A stretch of 54,432 nt of DNA from Acidimicrobiaceae bacterium (GCA_003151475.1 PLXQ01000060.1:168615-223046); one strand, 5' to 3'. Counted from the first letter of the stretch, positions 1 through 8,069 are shown. Notes: generated by a model not told the origin, from the sequence alone. Program-made: numbers and translations.

Positions 1-18
1 GGCTACGACATTGACGGG

Positions 19-348
19 CTACGACGCCTGTTGACGGACTTCGGCTCCAGCCGACTCGATGAGTCGTCGCACGCGTTCGGGTTGGCTACCGGGATGGGTG
101 TCAGCGCCGACCGTCTCTAGCGGCAGGCAAATGGTCGTCGTCGGAGGTGTCCGACGTGGGGTCACCCGGAGCTGTTTGGGGTTGTGAGCGGCACAATGCT
201 TGGCGCCGTTGTAGATCGACAGGACGGTCTGGCATTCCGCTACCGCGCATGTTCGGCCCTGGTTGAATGTCCGCGGGGTGCGTCGGTACGAGCCCAGGGG
301 ATCAGCGGAGACCGCTTCCGAGATCTCCGAACGGTGTCGTTGCGGCAT
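19..348 (-). CDS. Small Cys/His zinc-binding-like protein
   Basis: A 109-residue protein of unknown function. Residues 33-55 carry a C-x4-C ... C-x2-H arrangement (CAVAEC, then TVLSIYN, then CAAH). This resembles a short zinc-binding module common in small actinobacterial proteins, often written C..C.T.LS.YN....C..H. The rest is basic and Pro/Arg/Thr-rich, with no membrane segment. I chose the ATG at 348 because AAGGAG lies 10 bases upstream on the minus strand; a longer in-frame reading back to 423 lacks this support. It is divergent from the nitronate monooxygenase gene. The metal-binding role is inferred from spacing alone. Confidence 0.6.
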   Translation of the reverse strand: MPQRHRSEISEAVSADPLGSYRRTPRTFNQGRTCAVAECQTVLSIYNGAKHCAAHNPKQLRVTPRRTPPTTTICLPLETVGADTHPGSQPERVRRLIESAGAEVRQQAS

Positions 349-526
349 GCCGATAGGTCTCCTTGACCGGTGCCGTCCGAGCGACGGCCGTGACCTTGCT
401 CTACCCGTCGGTCCCCTTCGCAAACCGTCAGTCGGGAGTTAATCCGAAGGCGGAGAGGCTCCTCATGCGCCAAAATGATGGGCCTGCAAGGGCCGGTCAA
501 GGGCCTCGAGGACGGAGGGAACGGCC

Positions 527-1573
527 ATGGACCTTCTCGGTCAGAGCTTGCGTTGGCCGATCGTCGGCGCCCCAATGGCCGGTGGCGCCTCCACCCCCGA
601 TCTCGCCGCGGCCGTCAGCGATGCCGGTGGACTCGGGTTCCTGGCCGGGGGCTACCTCTCGGCCGAGGCGCTCGACGCACAGATCGCCGAGCTTCGGCGG
701 CTGACGGATGCGCCGTTCGGCGTGAATCTCTTTCTCCCGCAAAGAACAGAAGTCGACCGTGCGGCGGTGGACGCCTATGTGGACAGTCTGCGCGCCGAGG
801 CGGAGACCTTGGGGGTGGAGACCGTGGCCAGGTGGGACGACGACGCGTGCCCGGACAAGCTCGAGGTGCTCTTGAGCCACCCGGTGCCCATCGTGAGCTT
901 CACCTTCGGATGTCCGTCCCCCGAGACCGTGAGGCGGCTGCAACGGGCCGGTTCCCGGGTGGTGGTCACGATCACGACACCTTCCGAAGCGAAACTCGCC
1001 GTCGCTGCCGGCGCCGACGCTCTCAGCGCTCAAGGGATCGAAGCGGGTGGTCACCAGGGCACCTTCGACGACGACGTCGATCCGGACACAGGTTGGGGTC
1101 TTCTTGCCCTTTTGGCGGCGCTGCGTACTGAAGTGGCAATCCCCGTTATCGCCGCCGGAGGGATCATGACCGGGTCGGACGTAGCTGCCGTGATGATCGC
1201 CGGGGCCGTCGCCGCCCAGCTGGGTACGGCATTGCTGCGGTGCCCCGAGAGTGGCGCTTCCGACGTGCACAAGTCGGCATTGGTCGATCCGATCTTCACC
1301 GGCACCGCCATCACCCGCGCCTTCAGCGGTCGTCGGGCCCGGGGCCTCGTGAACGACTTCATGCGGCGCCACCGCCAAGCGCCGTCGGCCTACCCCCAAA
1401 TCAACAACGCCACCCGGGCGATACGGCGGGGGTCGGTCGCCCGGGGAGATCCCCATGGCACCAATCTCTGGGCCGGCCAGGGGTTTCGGCTGGCGCAGGA
1501 TCGGCCGGCGGCCGAGGTGGTGGCCGCCGTGGGCGCCGATTTCGAGACCCGGTGGTCCTCCGGCGGCAGATAG
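527..1573 (+). CDS. Nitronate monooxygenase / NPD-family flavoprotein
   Basis: A 348-residue TIM-barrel flavoenzyme of the nitronate monooxygenase (2-nitropropane dioxygenase) family, predicted to bind FMN and oxidise alkyl nitronates or related compounds. The N-terminus has the family signature 'PIVGAPMAGGAS' (about residues 10-21) and 'GGLGFLAGGY'. The flavin-binding motif 'GIEAGGHQGTF' is at about 172-182, and the phosphate-binding stretch 'IAAGGIMTGSDVAA' follows. Length is normal. An AG-rich Shine-Dalgarno (GGAGGGA) precedes the ATG. It is monocistronic or weakly linked to the sigma factor 84 bases downstream. The true substrate cannot be told from sequence. Confidence 0.88.
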   Translation: MDLLGQSLRWPIVGAPMAGGASTPDLAAAVSDAGGLGFLAGGYLSAEALDAQIAELRRLTDAPFGVNLFLPQRTEVDRAAVDAYVDSLRAEAETLGVETVARWDDDACPDKLEVLLSHPVPIVSFTFGCPSPETVRRLQRAGSRVVVTITTPSEAKLAVAAGADALSAQGIEAGGHQGTFDDDVDPDTGWGLLALLAALRTEVAIPVIAAGGIMTGSDVAAVMIAGAVAAQLGTALLRCPESGASDVHKSALVDPIFTGTAITRAFSGRRARGLVNDFMRRHRQAPSAYPQINNATRAIRRGSVARGDPHGTNLWAGQGFRLAQDRPAAEVVAAVGADFETRWSSGGR

Positions 1574-1656
1574 CCACCCGAGGTGCCAACCAACCTCCTT
1601 CGCCGAGCGTGGGAACTGGTAGACCCCGTGGATGCGGGGTGAGGGAGGACGGCGCC

Positions 1657-2157
1657 GTGGGTGAGGCGGTGCGATTCGAGGAGGCGTTCCCCGAGCTCTA
1701 TCGCCTTGCTTACAGAGTGTCGTTCCGGGTCCTCGGCGATCGGGGCGACGCCGAGGACGTGGCCCAAGAGGCTCTGGCCCGTACCCACCTACGCTGGATG
1801 CGACTGGAAGGCAGGCCCGAGGGCTGGGTAGTGACCGTCGCCACCAACCTGGCCATCGACCGTCACCGACGACGTCGACGCTCCATCAGCCTGGGCACGG
1901 AACCCCTCACCCTGGTCGACGTCCATCAAACCGAGCGGATCGATCTGGCCCGGGCCCTTCGCCGCCTACCCCGACGCCAACGAGAGGTCGTGGTCTTGAG
2001 ATATTTGGCCGACAGGTCGGAAGCCGACGTGGCCGAGGCGCTCGGCGTGTCGGCCGGTTCGGTGAAATCCCATGCGTCACGGGGGTTGGCCGCCCTTCGT
2101 CACCACCTCGACGCCGGGGACCCCAAAGGAGCAGCTGATGTTCGAGCATCTGGATGA
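1657..2157 (+). CDS. ECF-type RNA polymerase sigma factor
   Basis: A 166-residue sigma-70 family factor of the extracytoplasmic-function class. Region 2 is seen in 'YRLAYRVSFRVLGDRGDAEDVAQEA' (split here as a description of residues about 13-37), with 'WVVTVATNLAIDRHRRR' as region 2.4-like. Region 4 has 'LPRRQREVVVLRYLADRSE' followed by the helix-turn-helix 'DVAEALGVSAGSVKSH'. GTG at 1657 is chosen because GAGGGAGGA lies about 7 bases upstream. The reading frame is open further upstream, but that part lies inside the previous gene. The last 20 bases overlap the following membrane BNR protein, so the two are probably translationally coupled. The partner is likely its regulator. Confidence 0.88.
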   Translation: MGEAVRFEEAFPELYRLAYRVSFRVLGDRGDAEDVAQEALARTHLRWMRLEGRPEGWVVTVATNLAIDRHRRRRRSISLGTEPLTLVDVHQTERIDLARALRRLPRRQREVVVLRYLADRSEADVAEALGVSAGSVKSHASRGLAALRHHLDAGDPKGAADVRASG

Positions 2158-3481
2158 CCCGTCGCCCTCCGGGCCGACGTCGCGTGCGCTGCGGGCCGTT
2201 CTCATCCGGGCGGCACGTTTGCGGCGTCGGCGCGCCGTCTCGGGTGTGGCCGCCGTCGGGGTCATCACCCTGGCGCTCGGCCTGGTGATCGGCCTGGCCG
2301 TCCCCCGGGCACGCCCGGCCACACAAGCCTTTACCGCCTTCGACACCCACGTCGGTCCTCTGGCCGTAGGGACCGCAGTCCCCCTCGCCAATCTGGCCGA
2401 TGTCGTCTTCGTGAACGACACCCATGGTTTCGGACTGGCTTTCCACGGGGAAGACACCGTCCTCGTGTCCACCAGCAACGGCGGAGAGTCGTGGCGCGTG
2501 GTGGACGACGCTCCGCCGGCAGCCCTGCCCGCCCAGCTCGAGTTCGCCGACGCATCTCATGGATATTTGTGGGGTGCCACCCCCTCGGCCCGGGGGAGGG
2601 CTCCCCTGTGGACCACATCGGACGGCGGTCACAGCTGGTCGGAAGCACCCGTGGGACCGGTGGTCTCCGACGTGAGCGCCATAGGGTCCGACGTCTGGGC
2701 CGTGGTGGGGACGTGCCCCATCAACTCCTCCTCGGTGGCCGCCGCCTGTCCGGCCACCGTCGAGCAGTCCATGGACAACGGGACCACGTGGCACGCCACG
2801 GCGGCTGCTCCACCTGTCTCCGAAGAGCCGGGACTGTCGGTCGCCGACCAGGACCTAGAACTGGCACGCATCACGACGAGTCGGGCCTATGTCCTGTCTT
2901 TTGCCGCCGCTCCGGCAGTAGGGGGCGCGTCACTCGGGGAACTGGGCTACACCGCCGACAGCGGACGAACATGGGAGGCACGCCCGGACCCGTGTCCGAC
3001 GTACTTCGACTTCGGTCAGGAGATCGCCGCGTCCGGTACCAACGACTTGTGGATGGTGTGTGGTTCCCAACCGAGCACCGGTTCACAGGCCAAAGCGCTT
3101 TACCGCTCGAGCGACGGAGGACGGCACTGGACGCTCACCGCCGCCGCCAACGCACCAGCGCTGAGCGGGGACGTCTCGCTGTCGGCCGCCGGCGGCCTCC
3201 CGACCGACGGATACGTCTCACCGCTGTCTCTCGGGCACGAGAACCTGGCCGTCCTCACACCGGAGAAGGCCTGGGTGTTTCCGGACCGGTCCGGAGTGTT
3301 CCAAACGACCGACGGCGGTCACTCCTGGTCACCGGTGTCCGGCCTGGCCCGGGCCGGACTCGTCGGCGGGGGGACCGGCAACGTGGTCTTCGTCGATGTC
3401 GACCACGGGTGGGTGTGCGAAGTCGGAGCCGGTCTGTGGCGGACAACCGACGGGCTTCACTGGCAGCACCTCGGTCCGTGA
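2138..3481 (+). CDS. Membrane-anchored BNR/Asp-box repeat protein, possible anti-sigma sensor
   Basis: A 447-residue protein with a short basic cytoplasmic N-terminus (1-33), one membrane segment (about 34-55, 'VAAVGVITLALGLVIGLAV') and a large exported domain. The domain has at least six Asp-box (BNR) motifs of form S/T-x-D/N-x-G-x-x-W, for example SNGGESW, TSDGGHSW, MDNGTTW, ADSGRTW, SSDGGRHW and TTDGGHSW, typical of sialidase- or sortilin-like beta-propellers. No catalytic sialidase residues are evident. The start ATG has AAAGGA 8 bases upstream and lies inside the sigma factor gene, an overlap typical of sigma/anti-sigma pairs. The anti-sigma role is inferred from position and topology; no ZAS zinc motif is visible. 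Confidence 0.8.
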   Translation: MFEHLDDPSPSGPTSRALRAVLIRAARLRRRRAVSGVAAVGVITLALGLVIGLAVPRARPATQAFTAFDTHVGPLAVGTAVPLANLADVVFVNDTHGFGLAFHGEDTVLVSTSNGGESWRVVDDAPPAALPAQLEFADASHGYLWGATPSARGRAPLWTTSDGGHSWSEAPVGPVVSDVSAIGSDVWAVVGTCPINSSSVAAACPATVEQSMDNGTTWHATAAAPPVSEEPGLSVADQDLELARITTSRAYVLSFAAAPAVGGASLGELGYTADSGRTWEARPDPCPTYFDFGQEIAASGTNDLWMVCGSQPSTGSQAKALYRSSDGGRHWTLTAAANAPALSGDVSLSAAGGLPTDGYVSPLSLGHENLAVLTPEKAWVFPDRSGVFQTTDGGHSWSPVSGLARAGLVGGGTGNVVFVDVDHGWVCEVGAGLWRTTDGLHWQHLGP

Positions 3482-3516
3482 TCGAGTCAGGAAGCAGGCA
3501 GATCGGACCGAGGTGC
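3466..3516. terminator. Inverted repeat between convergent genes, likely bidirectional terminator
   Basis: Perfect 13-bp arms (GCACCTCGGTCCG at 3466-3478 and its complement at 3504-3516) are separated by 25 bases. They span the adjacent 3' ends of the BNR protein gene (plus) and the band-7 gene (minus). There is no clear T-tract on either side, which is common for high-GC terminators. Confidence 0.5.
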
Positions 3517-4341
3517 CCGAGATGACCCGTCGGAAACAGTGACCGGCGGCGGCGCCGTTATCTTGGTGACCGCCGTCGATTCTCTCGTCAAGAAGGATCC
3601 AAGCTCCTGAATCGTGCTCATGAGTGGTGCCGGGAAAACCACGGTCGTGTTCTTGTCCACCCCGATCTCCACCAGGGTTTGGAGATTCCGAAGTTGGAGG
3701 GCCAGTGGATGGGCCATCATCGTGTCGGAGGCTTCGCCGAGCGCGGCAGCGGCCAGCGACTCCCCCTCGGCGGCGATGATCTTCGCTCTCTTCTCCCGTT
3801 CGGCTTCCGCCTGGCGGGCCATAGCCCGCTTCATGCTGTCGGGAAGTTGGATGTCCTTCAGTTCGACCAGGGTGACCACGACTCCCCAGTCCTCGGTCTG
3901 GACGTCGAGGATCTCCCGGATGTTCACATTGATGCGGTCGGTTTCGGACAACGTCTCGTCGAGGGTGTGTTGGCCGACGACCTTGCGCAACGTCGTCTGG
4001 GCGATCTGATCGATAGCGGCGACAACACTTTCGATGGCGATCACCGACTTCGTGGCATCGACAATCTTGTAATAGGCGACGGCGGACACATCGACGCTGA
4101 CATTGTCCCGGGTGATGATGCCCTGCGACTGGATCGGCATGGTGACAATCCGTAGTGACACCCGTCGCAACACGTCGATGAACGGGATAATGCGAACGAG
4201 GCCTGGCGTCTTTACCCCGCGGACCCGACCCAACCGGAAGAGCACGCCCTCCTCGTACTGCTGGACAATGCGCAGGGACATCGCCACGCCGATCAGAAGG
4301 AGGATGCCGACAACGACGATGACTGCCACCACGGCGCCCAT
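3487..4341 (-). CDS. SPFH/band-7 (stomatin-like) membrane protein
   Basis: A 284-residue stomatin/prohibitin-homology protein. One N-terminal membrane segment (about 4-24) is followed by 'QQYEEGVLFRLGRV' and the band-7 core including 'ITRDNVSVDVSAVAYYKI', 'VGQHTLDETLSETDRIN' and 'WGVVVTLVELKDIQLP'. A charged coiled-coil stretch 'RQAEAEREKRAKIIAAEGE' follows. Such proteins form oligomeric scaffolds at the membrane and often pair with NfeD, but no nfeD gene is adjacent. The ATG at 4341 has GAGGAG 7 bases upstream. The frame stays open further upstream without support. Confidence 0.92.
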   Translation of the reverse strand: MGAVVAVIVVVGILLLIGVAMSLRIVQQYEEGVLFRLGRVRGVKTPGLVRIIPFIDVLRRVSLRIVTMPIQSQGIITRDNVSVDVSAVAYYKIVDATKSVIAIESVVAAIDQIAQTTLRKVVGQHTLDETLSETDRINVNIREILDVQTEDWGVVVTLVELKDIQLPDSMKRAMARQAEAEREKRAKIIAAEGESLAAAALGEASDTMMAHPLALQLRNLQTLVEIGVDKNTTVVFPAPLMSTIQELGSFLTRESTAVTKITAPPPVTVSDGSSRAPRSDLPAS

Positions 4342-4712
4342 ATGAGTCTCCTCGATCTTGCAACACTTTCGGATGCGCGACCGGGGTCCGGGGCGACGCT
4401 TTGCCAGTAGAGACCCGACCCGAAGAGCAGTACCGCGCCTCGGAGAAAGATCGCTACTCTGATCCAAATCTACACGGGGAGGCTGCTCGTCGAGCGTCGG
4501 GTGACGGCCGACGAAGGTGGCCCGTGCCGGGTGGTCAACGTGTCTGACGGCCTGTAACGTTCCCGCGCGTGAACGAACCTGAACAATCTCCGCCGCCCCC
4601 GGTCCGTGCCGTGTCCGATGTCGCCCTCGGGACGGACATCGCTCTTTACCGGTTCACGCGATTGCCTTTGATTGCCGGCTCTACCGTCGCCGTCGGCGCG
4701 TAATCTGCCGAG
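4342..4712. other. Divergent intergenic region without a convincing gene
   Basis: 371 bases lie between the band-7 gene (minus) and the phytanoyl-CoA dioxygenase-like gene (plus). I see no supported coding sequence or structured RNA. The right end holds a -10-like TAATCT placed for a leaderless start. The left end holds the band-7 Shine-Dalgarno. Confidence 0.5.
4701..4706 (+). promoter_or_regulatory. Extended leaderless -10 box (TAATCT)
   Basis: TAATCT fits the actinobacterial TANNNT -10 consensus and is followed by exactly 6 bases (GCCGAG) before the ATG at 4713. Transcription would therefore start at or next to the start codon. No Shine-Dalgarno is present. The same geometry recurs elsewhere in this window. 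No good -35 hexamer is visible. Confidence 0.45.
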
Positions 4713-5666
4713 ATGTGCGCGCGACGGGCCCGGGACGACGAGGTTGAGCGGTGGCAAGAAGACGGCTGGGTCCTGCTCGATGGCCTGGTGGGAACCAACG
4801 AGATCGACGCCGCTCTCGATGATGTCTATGAGGCCTTTCCCACCGCCGAGCAGTACCATGCCGACCCCGAGGGGGAGACGACGCGTCGGCTCGGTCACGC
4901 GCCCCCTCCCACCGGGTTCGTCTGGCCCGACCAGGGTCCGGGTTTTCGCGACGACCAGCACCGTTGGCAGGCCTCTTTCCCGTTCGCCGGCAAAGGCGCT
5001 CTCAATCGCCTGGTCGTCCACCCGTCCCTGGTGGACTTTGTCGAACGTGCCCTCGCCACCACCGATCTCAGGATTTACCAGACCGGGATCTCGGCGAAGT
5101 ATTCAGGCATCACGAACTACGAACAACCCATGCACACCGATCGGAATCACTCGTGGCTCCCCGCCGTGTCCCAGGCGCCATGGTGGCATGTCGAAGGCTT
5201 TCTCTACCTCTCCGACGTCGGGGCCGCGGCCAATCCGACCCATCTGGTGTCGGTCCGTGATTCCGTCGGTCGTCCCACGACGACGCCCCTGATCATGCCC
5301 GACCGCGACCCTGAGATCTACGCCCTGGAGAAGGGCGCTGCCGGTGTCCGTGGATCTTTCCTGGCCTACCGGCCCGATGTCTTTCACCGTGCCGTCGAGT
5401 TGGCCGAGCCCGGTGGATCGCGCTTTTTATTGAACGTGAGCTTCCGCACCGCCGGGCAGGACTGGATCGGCTACGACAATGCGCAGTCACGCTCGACCTC
5501 GCCGGACTGGGTGCGTTTCGCCGAAGGTTCCTCCCCGCGCGAACTCGAGCTCTTCGGGTTCCCGCCCCCGGGCCACCCCGTCTGGAGCACAGCGCTCATC
5601 GAGGCCACACAGATCGAGTACCCGAAACTCGACCTCGATCCCTGGCGTGCGGCGCTGAAAACCTAA
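4713..5666 (+). CDS. Phytanoyl-CoA dioxygenase-family Fe(II)/2-oxoglutarate oxygenase
   Basis: A 317-residue protein of the PhyH family, which hydroxylates diverse small molecules using Fe(II) and 2-oxoglutarate. Supporting features are the N-terminal 'WQEDGWVLLDGLV', the iron-binding H-x-D in 'MHTDRNHSW' (about residue 137), the distal histidine in 'VFHRAVEL' (about 228) and the Arg that would hold 2-oxoglutarate in 'RFLLNVSFR'. Length is typical. The start appears leaderless (TAATCT 6 bases upstream). The gene stands alone, and a hairpin follows it. The substrate is unknown. Confidence 0.83.
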   Translation: MCARRARDDEVERWQEDGWVLLDGLVGTNEIDAALDDVYEAFPTAEQYHADPEGETTRRLGHAPPPTGFVWPDQGPGFRDDQHRWQASFPFAGKGALNRLVVHPSLVDFVERALATTDLRIYQTGISAKYSGITNYEQPMHTDRNHSWLPAVSQAPWWHVEGFLYLSDVGAAANPTHLVSVRDSVGRPTTTPLIMPDRDPEIYALEKGAAGVRGSFLAYRPDVFHRAVELAEPGGSRFLLNVSFRTAGQDWIGYDNAQSRSTSPDWVRFAEGSSPRELELFGFPPPGHPVWSTALIEATQIEYPKLDLDPWRAALKT

Positions 5667-5673
5667 ACGAGAA

Positions 5674-5690
5674 CCGCCGGGTTCCGGCGG
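5674..5690 (+). terminator. Short GC hairpin after the dioxygenase gene
   Basis: CCGCCGG-GTT-CCGGCGG forms a 7-bp perfect stem with a 3-base loop, starting 7 bases after the stop codon. No T-run follows. Confidence 0.4.
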
Positions 5691-5764
5691 GTGGCCCCCC
5701 GGGGTGATGGACAGATATCGCTCAGTCGCCGCCTCTCGGCGTGACGACGACCAACCCTTTGCGC

Positions 5765-5793
5765 TTGACAGGGTTGGCTCGGAGGCACCTAAT
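5765..5793 (+). promoter_or_regulatory. Promoter of the ArsR-SRPBCC operon
   Basis: TTGACA (5765-5770), a 17-base spacer, then CCTAAT (5788-5793, four of six matches to TATAAT) form a good housekeeping-type promoter. A palindrome overlaps its downstream edge. Confidence 0.55.
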
Positions 5794-5826
5794 CAACCTA
5801 GTAGTTGAGCAAATGAATGGTTGATT
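5791..5826 (+). promoter_or_regulatory. Nested inverted repeats, probable ArsR operator
   Basis: AATCAACC (5791-5798) is perfectly complementary to GGTTGATT (5819-5826). Inside, TCAAC-N6-GTTGA (5793-5808) forms a second palindrome. The sites cover the predicted -10 box, the transcription start and the start codon of the ArsR gene. That is where an autorepressor would bind. Binding is inferred. Confidence 0.5.
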
Positions 5827-6176
5827 ACCCAATGGCAGACGACCAGCTGAGCATGGCCTTCGCCGCCCTCGCCGACCCCACCCGTCGGGCCATCCTCGCC
5901 CGACTGGCCAGGGGGGAGGCCACGGTCAACGAACTGCCGGGCCCCTTCGACATCACTGTCCAGGGAATCTCGAAGCACCTCAAAGTGCTCGAGCATACGG
6001 GACTCATCACCCGTGGCCGCGACGCCCAGTACCGGCCGTGCCGATTCGAATCAGCGCCCCTCGAGCCAGCCATCGACTGGATCGAGAGACACCGACAGGT
6101 TTGGAAAGAACGTTTCGACCAACTCGAGCAACACCTGAGAGATATCCAACGACCACAGAAAGAGACAGGGCAATGA
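5817..6176 (+). CDS. ArsR/SmtB-family winged-helix repressor
   Basis: A 119-residue winged helix-turn-helix regulator. The core 'FAALADPTRRAILARLARGEATV' (residues about 15-37, quoted as its landmarks LADPTRR and RLARGE) and the recognition helix 'TVQGISKHLKVLEHTGLI' are classic for ArsR proteins paired with SRPBCC proteins. The metal-binding cysteine motif of true ArsR/SmtB sensors (ELCVCDL) is absent, so it is probably not a metal sensor. I chose the ATG at 5817 because homologues commonly begin M-V-x-Y; ATG 5832 is the alternative. Its stop overlaps the next start (ATGA), so it is co-translated with the SRPBCC gene. Likely autoregulated through the palindromes over its start. Confidence 0.88.
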   Translation: MVDYPMADDQLSMAFAALADPTRRAILARLARGEATVNELPGPFDITVQGISKHLKVLEHTGLITRGRDAQYRPCRFESAPLEPAIDWIERHRQVWKERFDQLEQHLRDIQRPQKETGQ

Positions 6177-6622
6177 ACGACACCCATACCACGCTCGGAG
6201 AGATCACCTACACCCGGGTCTACGACGCCCCGCGGGACCTCGTGTTCCGTTGCATGATCAGACCCGAACACCTGACCCACTTCTGGGGTCCAGTGGGCAC
6301 GAGCACGCCGATCGACACCATCACCACGGATCCTCGCCCAGGAAGCGTCTTCGAGACCATCATGGTAAACGACGCCGACGGTGCCGAGTATCCAATGCGC
6401 GACGTCTACGTCGAGGTGACGGAGCCCGAAGGACTCGTCTGGACCGAGCAGGGCGTCGAGGGCGGTATGCCCACCTCGCTCACCTTCACTGACCTCGGAA
6501 ACGGTAAGACAGAGGTCGTCGCCCACCAGACGAATGTCCCCGAGATGTACCGGAGCCCCGAAGCGCAGGCCGGCATGCAGAGCAGCTTCGATCGCTTAGC
6601 CGCCTACGTGTCCGCGCTCTGA
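6173..6622 (+). CDS. SRPBCC (AHSA1/START-like) domain protein
   Basis: A 149-residue helix-grip protein of the AHSA1/CalC group. Landmarks are 'TRVYDAPRDLVFRCMI', 'HLTHFWGP', 'GSVFETIMV' and 'GLVWTEQ'. These proteins bind hydrophobic ligands in a cavity; in ArsR-AHSA1 pairs the role is usually unproven. The ATG at 6173 overlaps the ArsR stop codon by four bases. The gene ends only a few bases from the convergent second SRPBCC gene. Confidence 0.85.
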   Translation: MNDTHTTLGEITYTRVYDAPRDLVFRCMIRPEHLTHFWGPVGTSTPIDTITTDPRPGSVFETIMVNDADGAEYPMRDVYVEVTEPEGLVWTEQGVEGGMPTSLTFTDLGNGKTEVVAHQTNVPEMYRSPEAQAGMQSSFDRLAAYVSAL

Positions 6623-6624
6623 CC

Positions 6625-7116
6625 TTATGAGGTTTGCGACCTCTCCTGGTCGCCGGTCACCAATTGACTGAGTCGTTCCAGGGTCCGTTCCATGTCCCGG
6701 CGGGTCTTGCTCGAGTAGATGTCTCCAAGCTTGAGGAAGACCCGCTGGTGATCCGGGGTGATGTCCCAGCTCTCCCGGACGAGGGTCCCGCTGTCGACGG
6801 GCTCGAGCTCGTAGCGCCAGATCCGACCGGCAATGAGCCGTTCCATGCGTCCGGTCGGCCCCGTCTGCCACGAAATGCGTCGGTTCTCCTCGAATTCCAC
6901 CACCCGGTTCACAGTGGAATAGGGCATGTGCAGCATCTTCATCGACATGCCGAACGTGGTGCCCAGCGCCAGACGCTGCGGAGCCTCGGGGCGCTTTCCC
7001 TGAAGCATTCCCGACCCATCGATCAGGCTGTGCTTGGCCGCATTGGACAAGACGTCGAAGATCGCCTCGGGGGTAGCCGGAATCGTCCGTTCGACCGACA
7101 GTACGTAACCCTTCAT
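6625..7116 (-). CDS. SRPBCC/polyketide cyclase-like protein
   Basis: A 163-residue protein of the same helix-grip superfamily as its convergent neighbour but only distantly similar to it. 'VERTIPATPEAIFDVLSN' at the N-terminus and 'DGTGMLQ'-like 'DGSGMLQGKR' are typical of mycobacterial-type SRPBCC proteins. The ATG at 7116 has GAGGAG 7 bases upstream. It is a single gene; the ligand is unknown. Confidence 0.82.
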   Translation of the reverse strand: MKGYVLSVERTIPATPEAIFDVLSNAAKHSLIDGSGMLQGKRPEAPQRLALGTTFGMSMKMLHMPYSTVNRVVEFEENRRISWQTGPTGRMERLIAGRIWRYELEPVDSGTLVRESWDITPDHQRVFLKLGDIYSSKTRRDMERTLERLSQLVTGDQERSQTS

Positions 7117-7255
7117 GACCGTCTCCTCTATTCGTCCGTCAGGCGTCCGCTGACGATTTCACAGCCGGCAACCGCACTTTCCCGGCGATCCACGGAGCGT
7201 CGCGGACCGACTCACCGGGCAAGCCGGCCTTCGCCCGCGTCATTACCGACGCCGG

Positions 7256-7915
7256 TCAGGTCTCGGTCAAGGTGAACGAACCCGATACCAGCGGACCGGG
7301 ACCCACACCGGGCGGGTGGCTGCGGGTGAGCCTGCGAGAGGTGGCGACAGATGAGTCGAGCACCGTTCCATCCGCGGTCACCGAGGAGTACGTCACGGGC
7401 CCGAAGTGGGGAATCGCCTTGGAGGTCGATACGGCACCGAACTGGACAATGGACGGCAACGGAGTCGTCGCACCGACGAAGTTGGCGCTGTCGCTCACGG
7501 TGCTGGTCGTGTCGTCGGCGGTGACCGTCGTGGCTGCGCCCGATTCGGTGACGGAGATGGAGATGACATCTCCTCCGCTGACGGGAAAGCGGAACGAGAG
7601 AGTTCCGGCCGCACCCGAGACGAACAGAATGGGAGTGCCGTGAATGCACTGCACATTGAGTCCGGCGTTAGACGCGTACTCGCCGCGGGTGAGCGCCACC
7701 CACAGGTCGACGGTCACCCCTTGCGCCGAGGAACAGCTCAGGCTGCCCGTCGCCGGTACGGTGATGTCTGCGGACGCGCTGGCAGTCACCGCGGCCGAAT
7801 ACCCCCCGAAGTTGTGGATCCCGCTTGTGGCCCAGGCCGCCGGACTGGCCAGCAGCCCCATGGCCGAGACGACCACGGCGGCAGCAACGACCCTGCACAT
7901 GATCTGTCTCTTCAT
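7256..7915 (-). CDS. Secreted beta-sandwich protein resembling G1 (eqolisin-type) peptidases
   Basis: A 219-residue exported protein with a signal peptide (residues 1-29, cleavage after A-W-A). The mature part has the layout of bacterial peptidase G1/A4-like proteins: 'GGYSAAV', a strand ending 'DITVP', 'GVTVDLWVAL', 'FPVSGGDVISISVTES', then 'SIVQFGAV...FGPVTYSS'. In active members a Gln and a Glu are catalytic. Here the expected E-containing block (usually A-E-W-x-x-E) reads 'SDSANFVGA', so the glutamate looks lost. The assignment is by pattern only. The ATG at 7915 has GGGGAGGGG upstream. The upstream frame (to 8041) has no support. Confidence 0.6.
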   Translation of the reverse strand: MKRQIMCRVVAAAVVVSAMGLLASPAAWATSGIHNFGGYSAAVTASASADITVPATGSLSCSSAQGVTVDLWVALTRGEYASNAGLNVQCIHGTPILFVSGAAGTLSFRFPVSGGDVISISVTESGAATTVTADDTTSTVSDSANFVGATTPLPSIVQFGAVSTSKAIPHFGPVTYSSVTADGTVLDSSVATSRRLTRSHPPGVGPGPLVSGSFTLTET

Positions 7916-8069
7916 CGGATGCCCCTCCCCTAGTGCGAAATTCCCCATGTCTATCTTGCTCGTCAGCGCTTGCGGGTGTCCAGTAGTACTTTTCGTGCAC
8001 AGAGAGTCATAACGCTGGAAATTGGACAGGATGACGGCCATATCGATGGCTCAGTGAGAAGTCCTCCCC

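Noticed and set aside
1..26. Direct repeat GGCTACGAC at 1-9 and 18-26
   Set aside because: Only two short copies at the window edge; probably chance.
497..1456. A 319-codon minus-strand frame antisense to the nitronate monooxygenase gene
   Set aside because: It is a shadow of a confidently identified flavoprotein; no motif was found.
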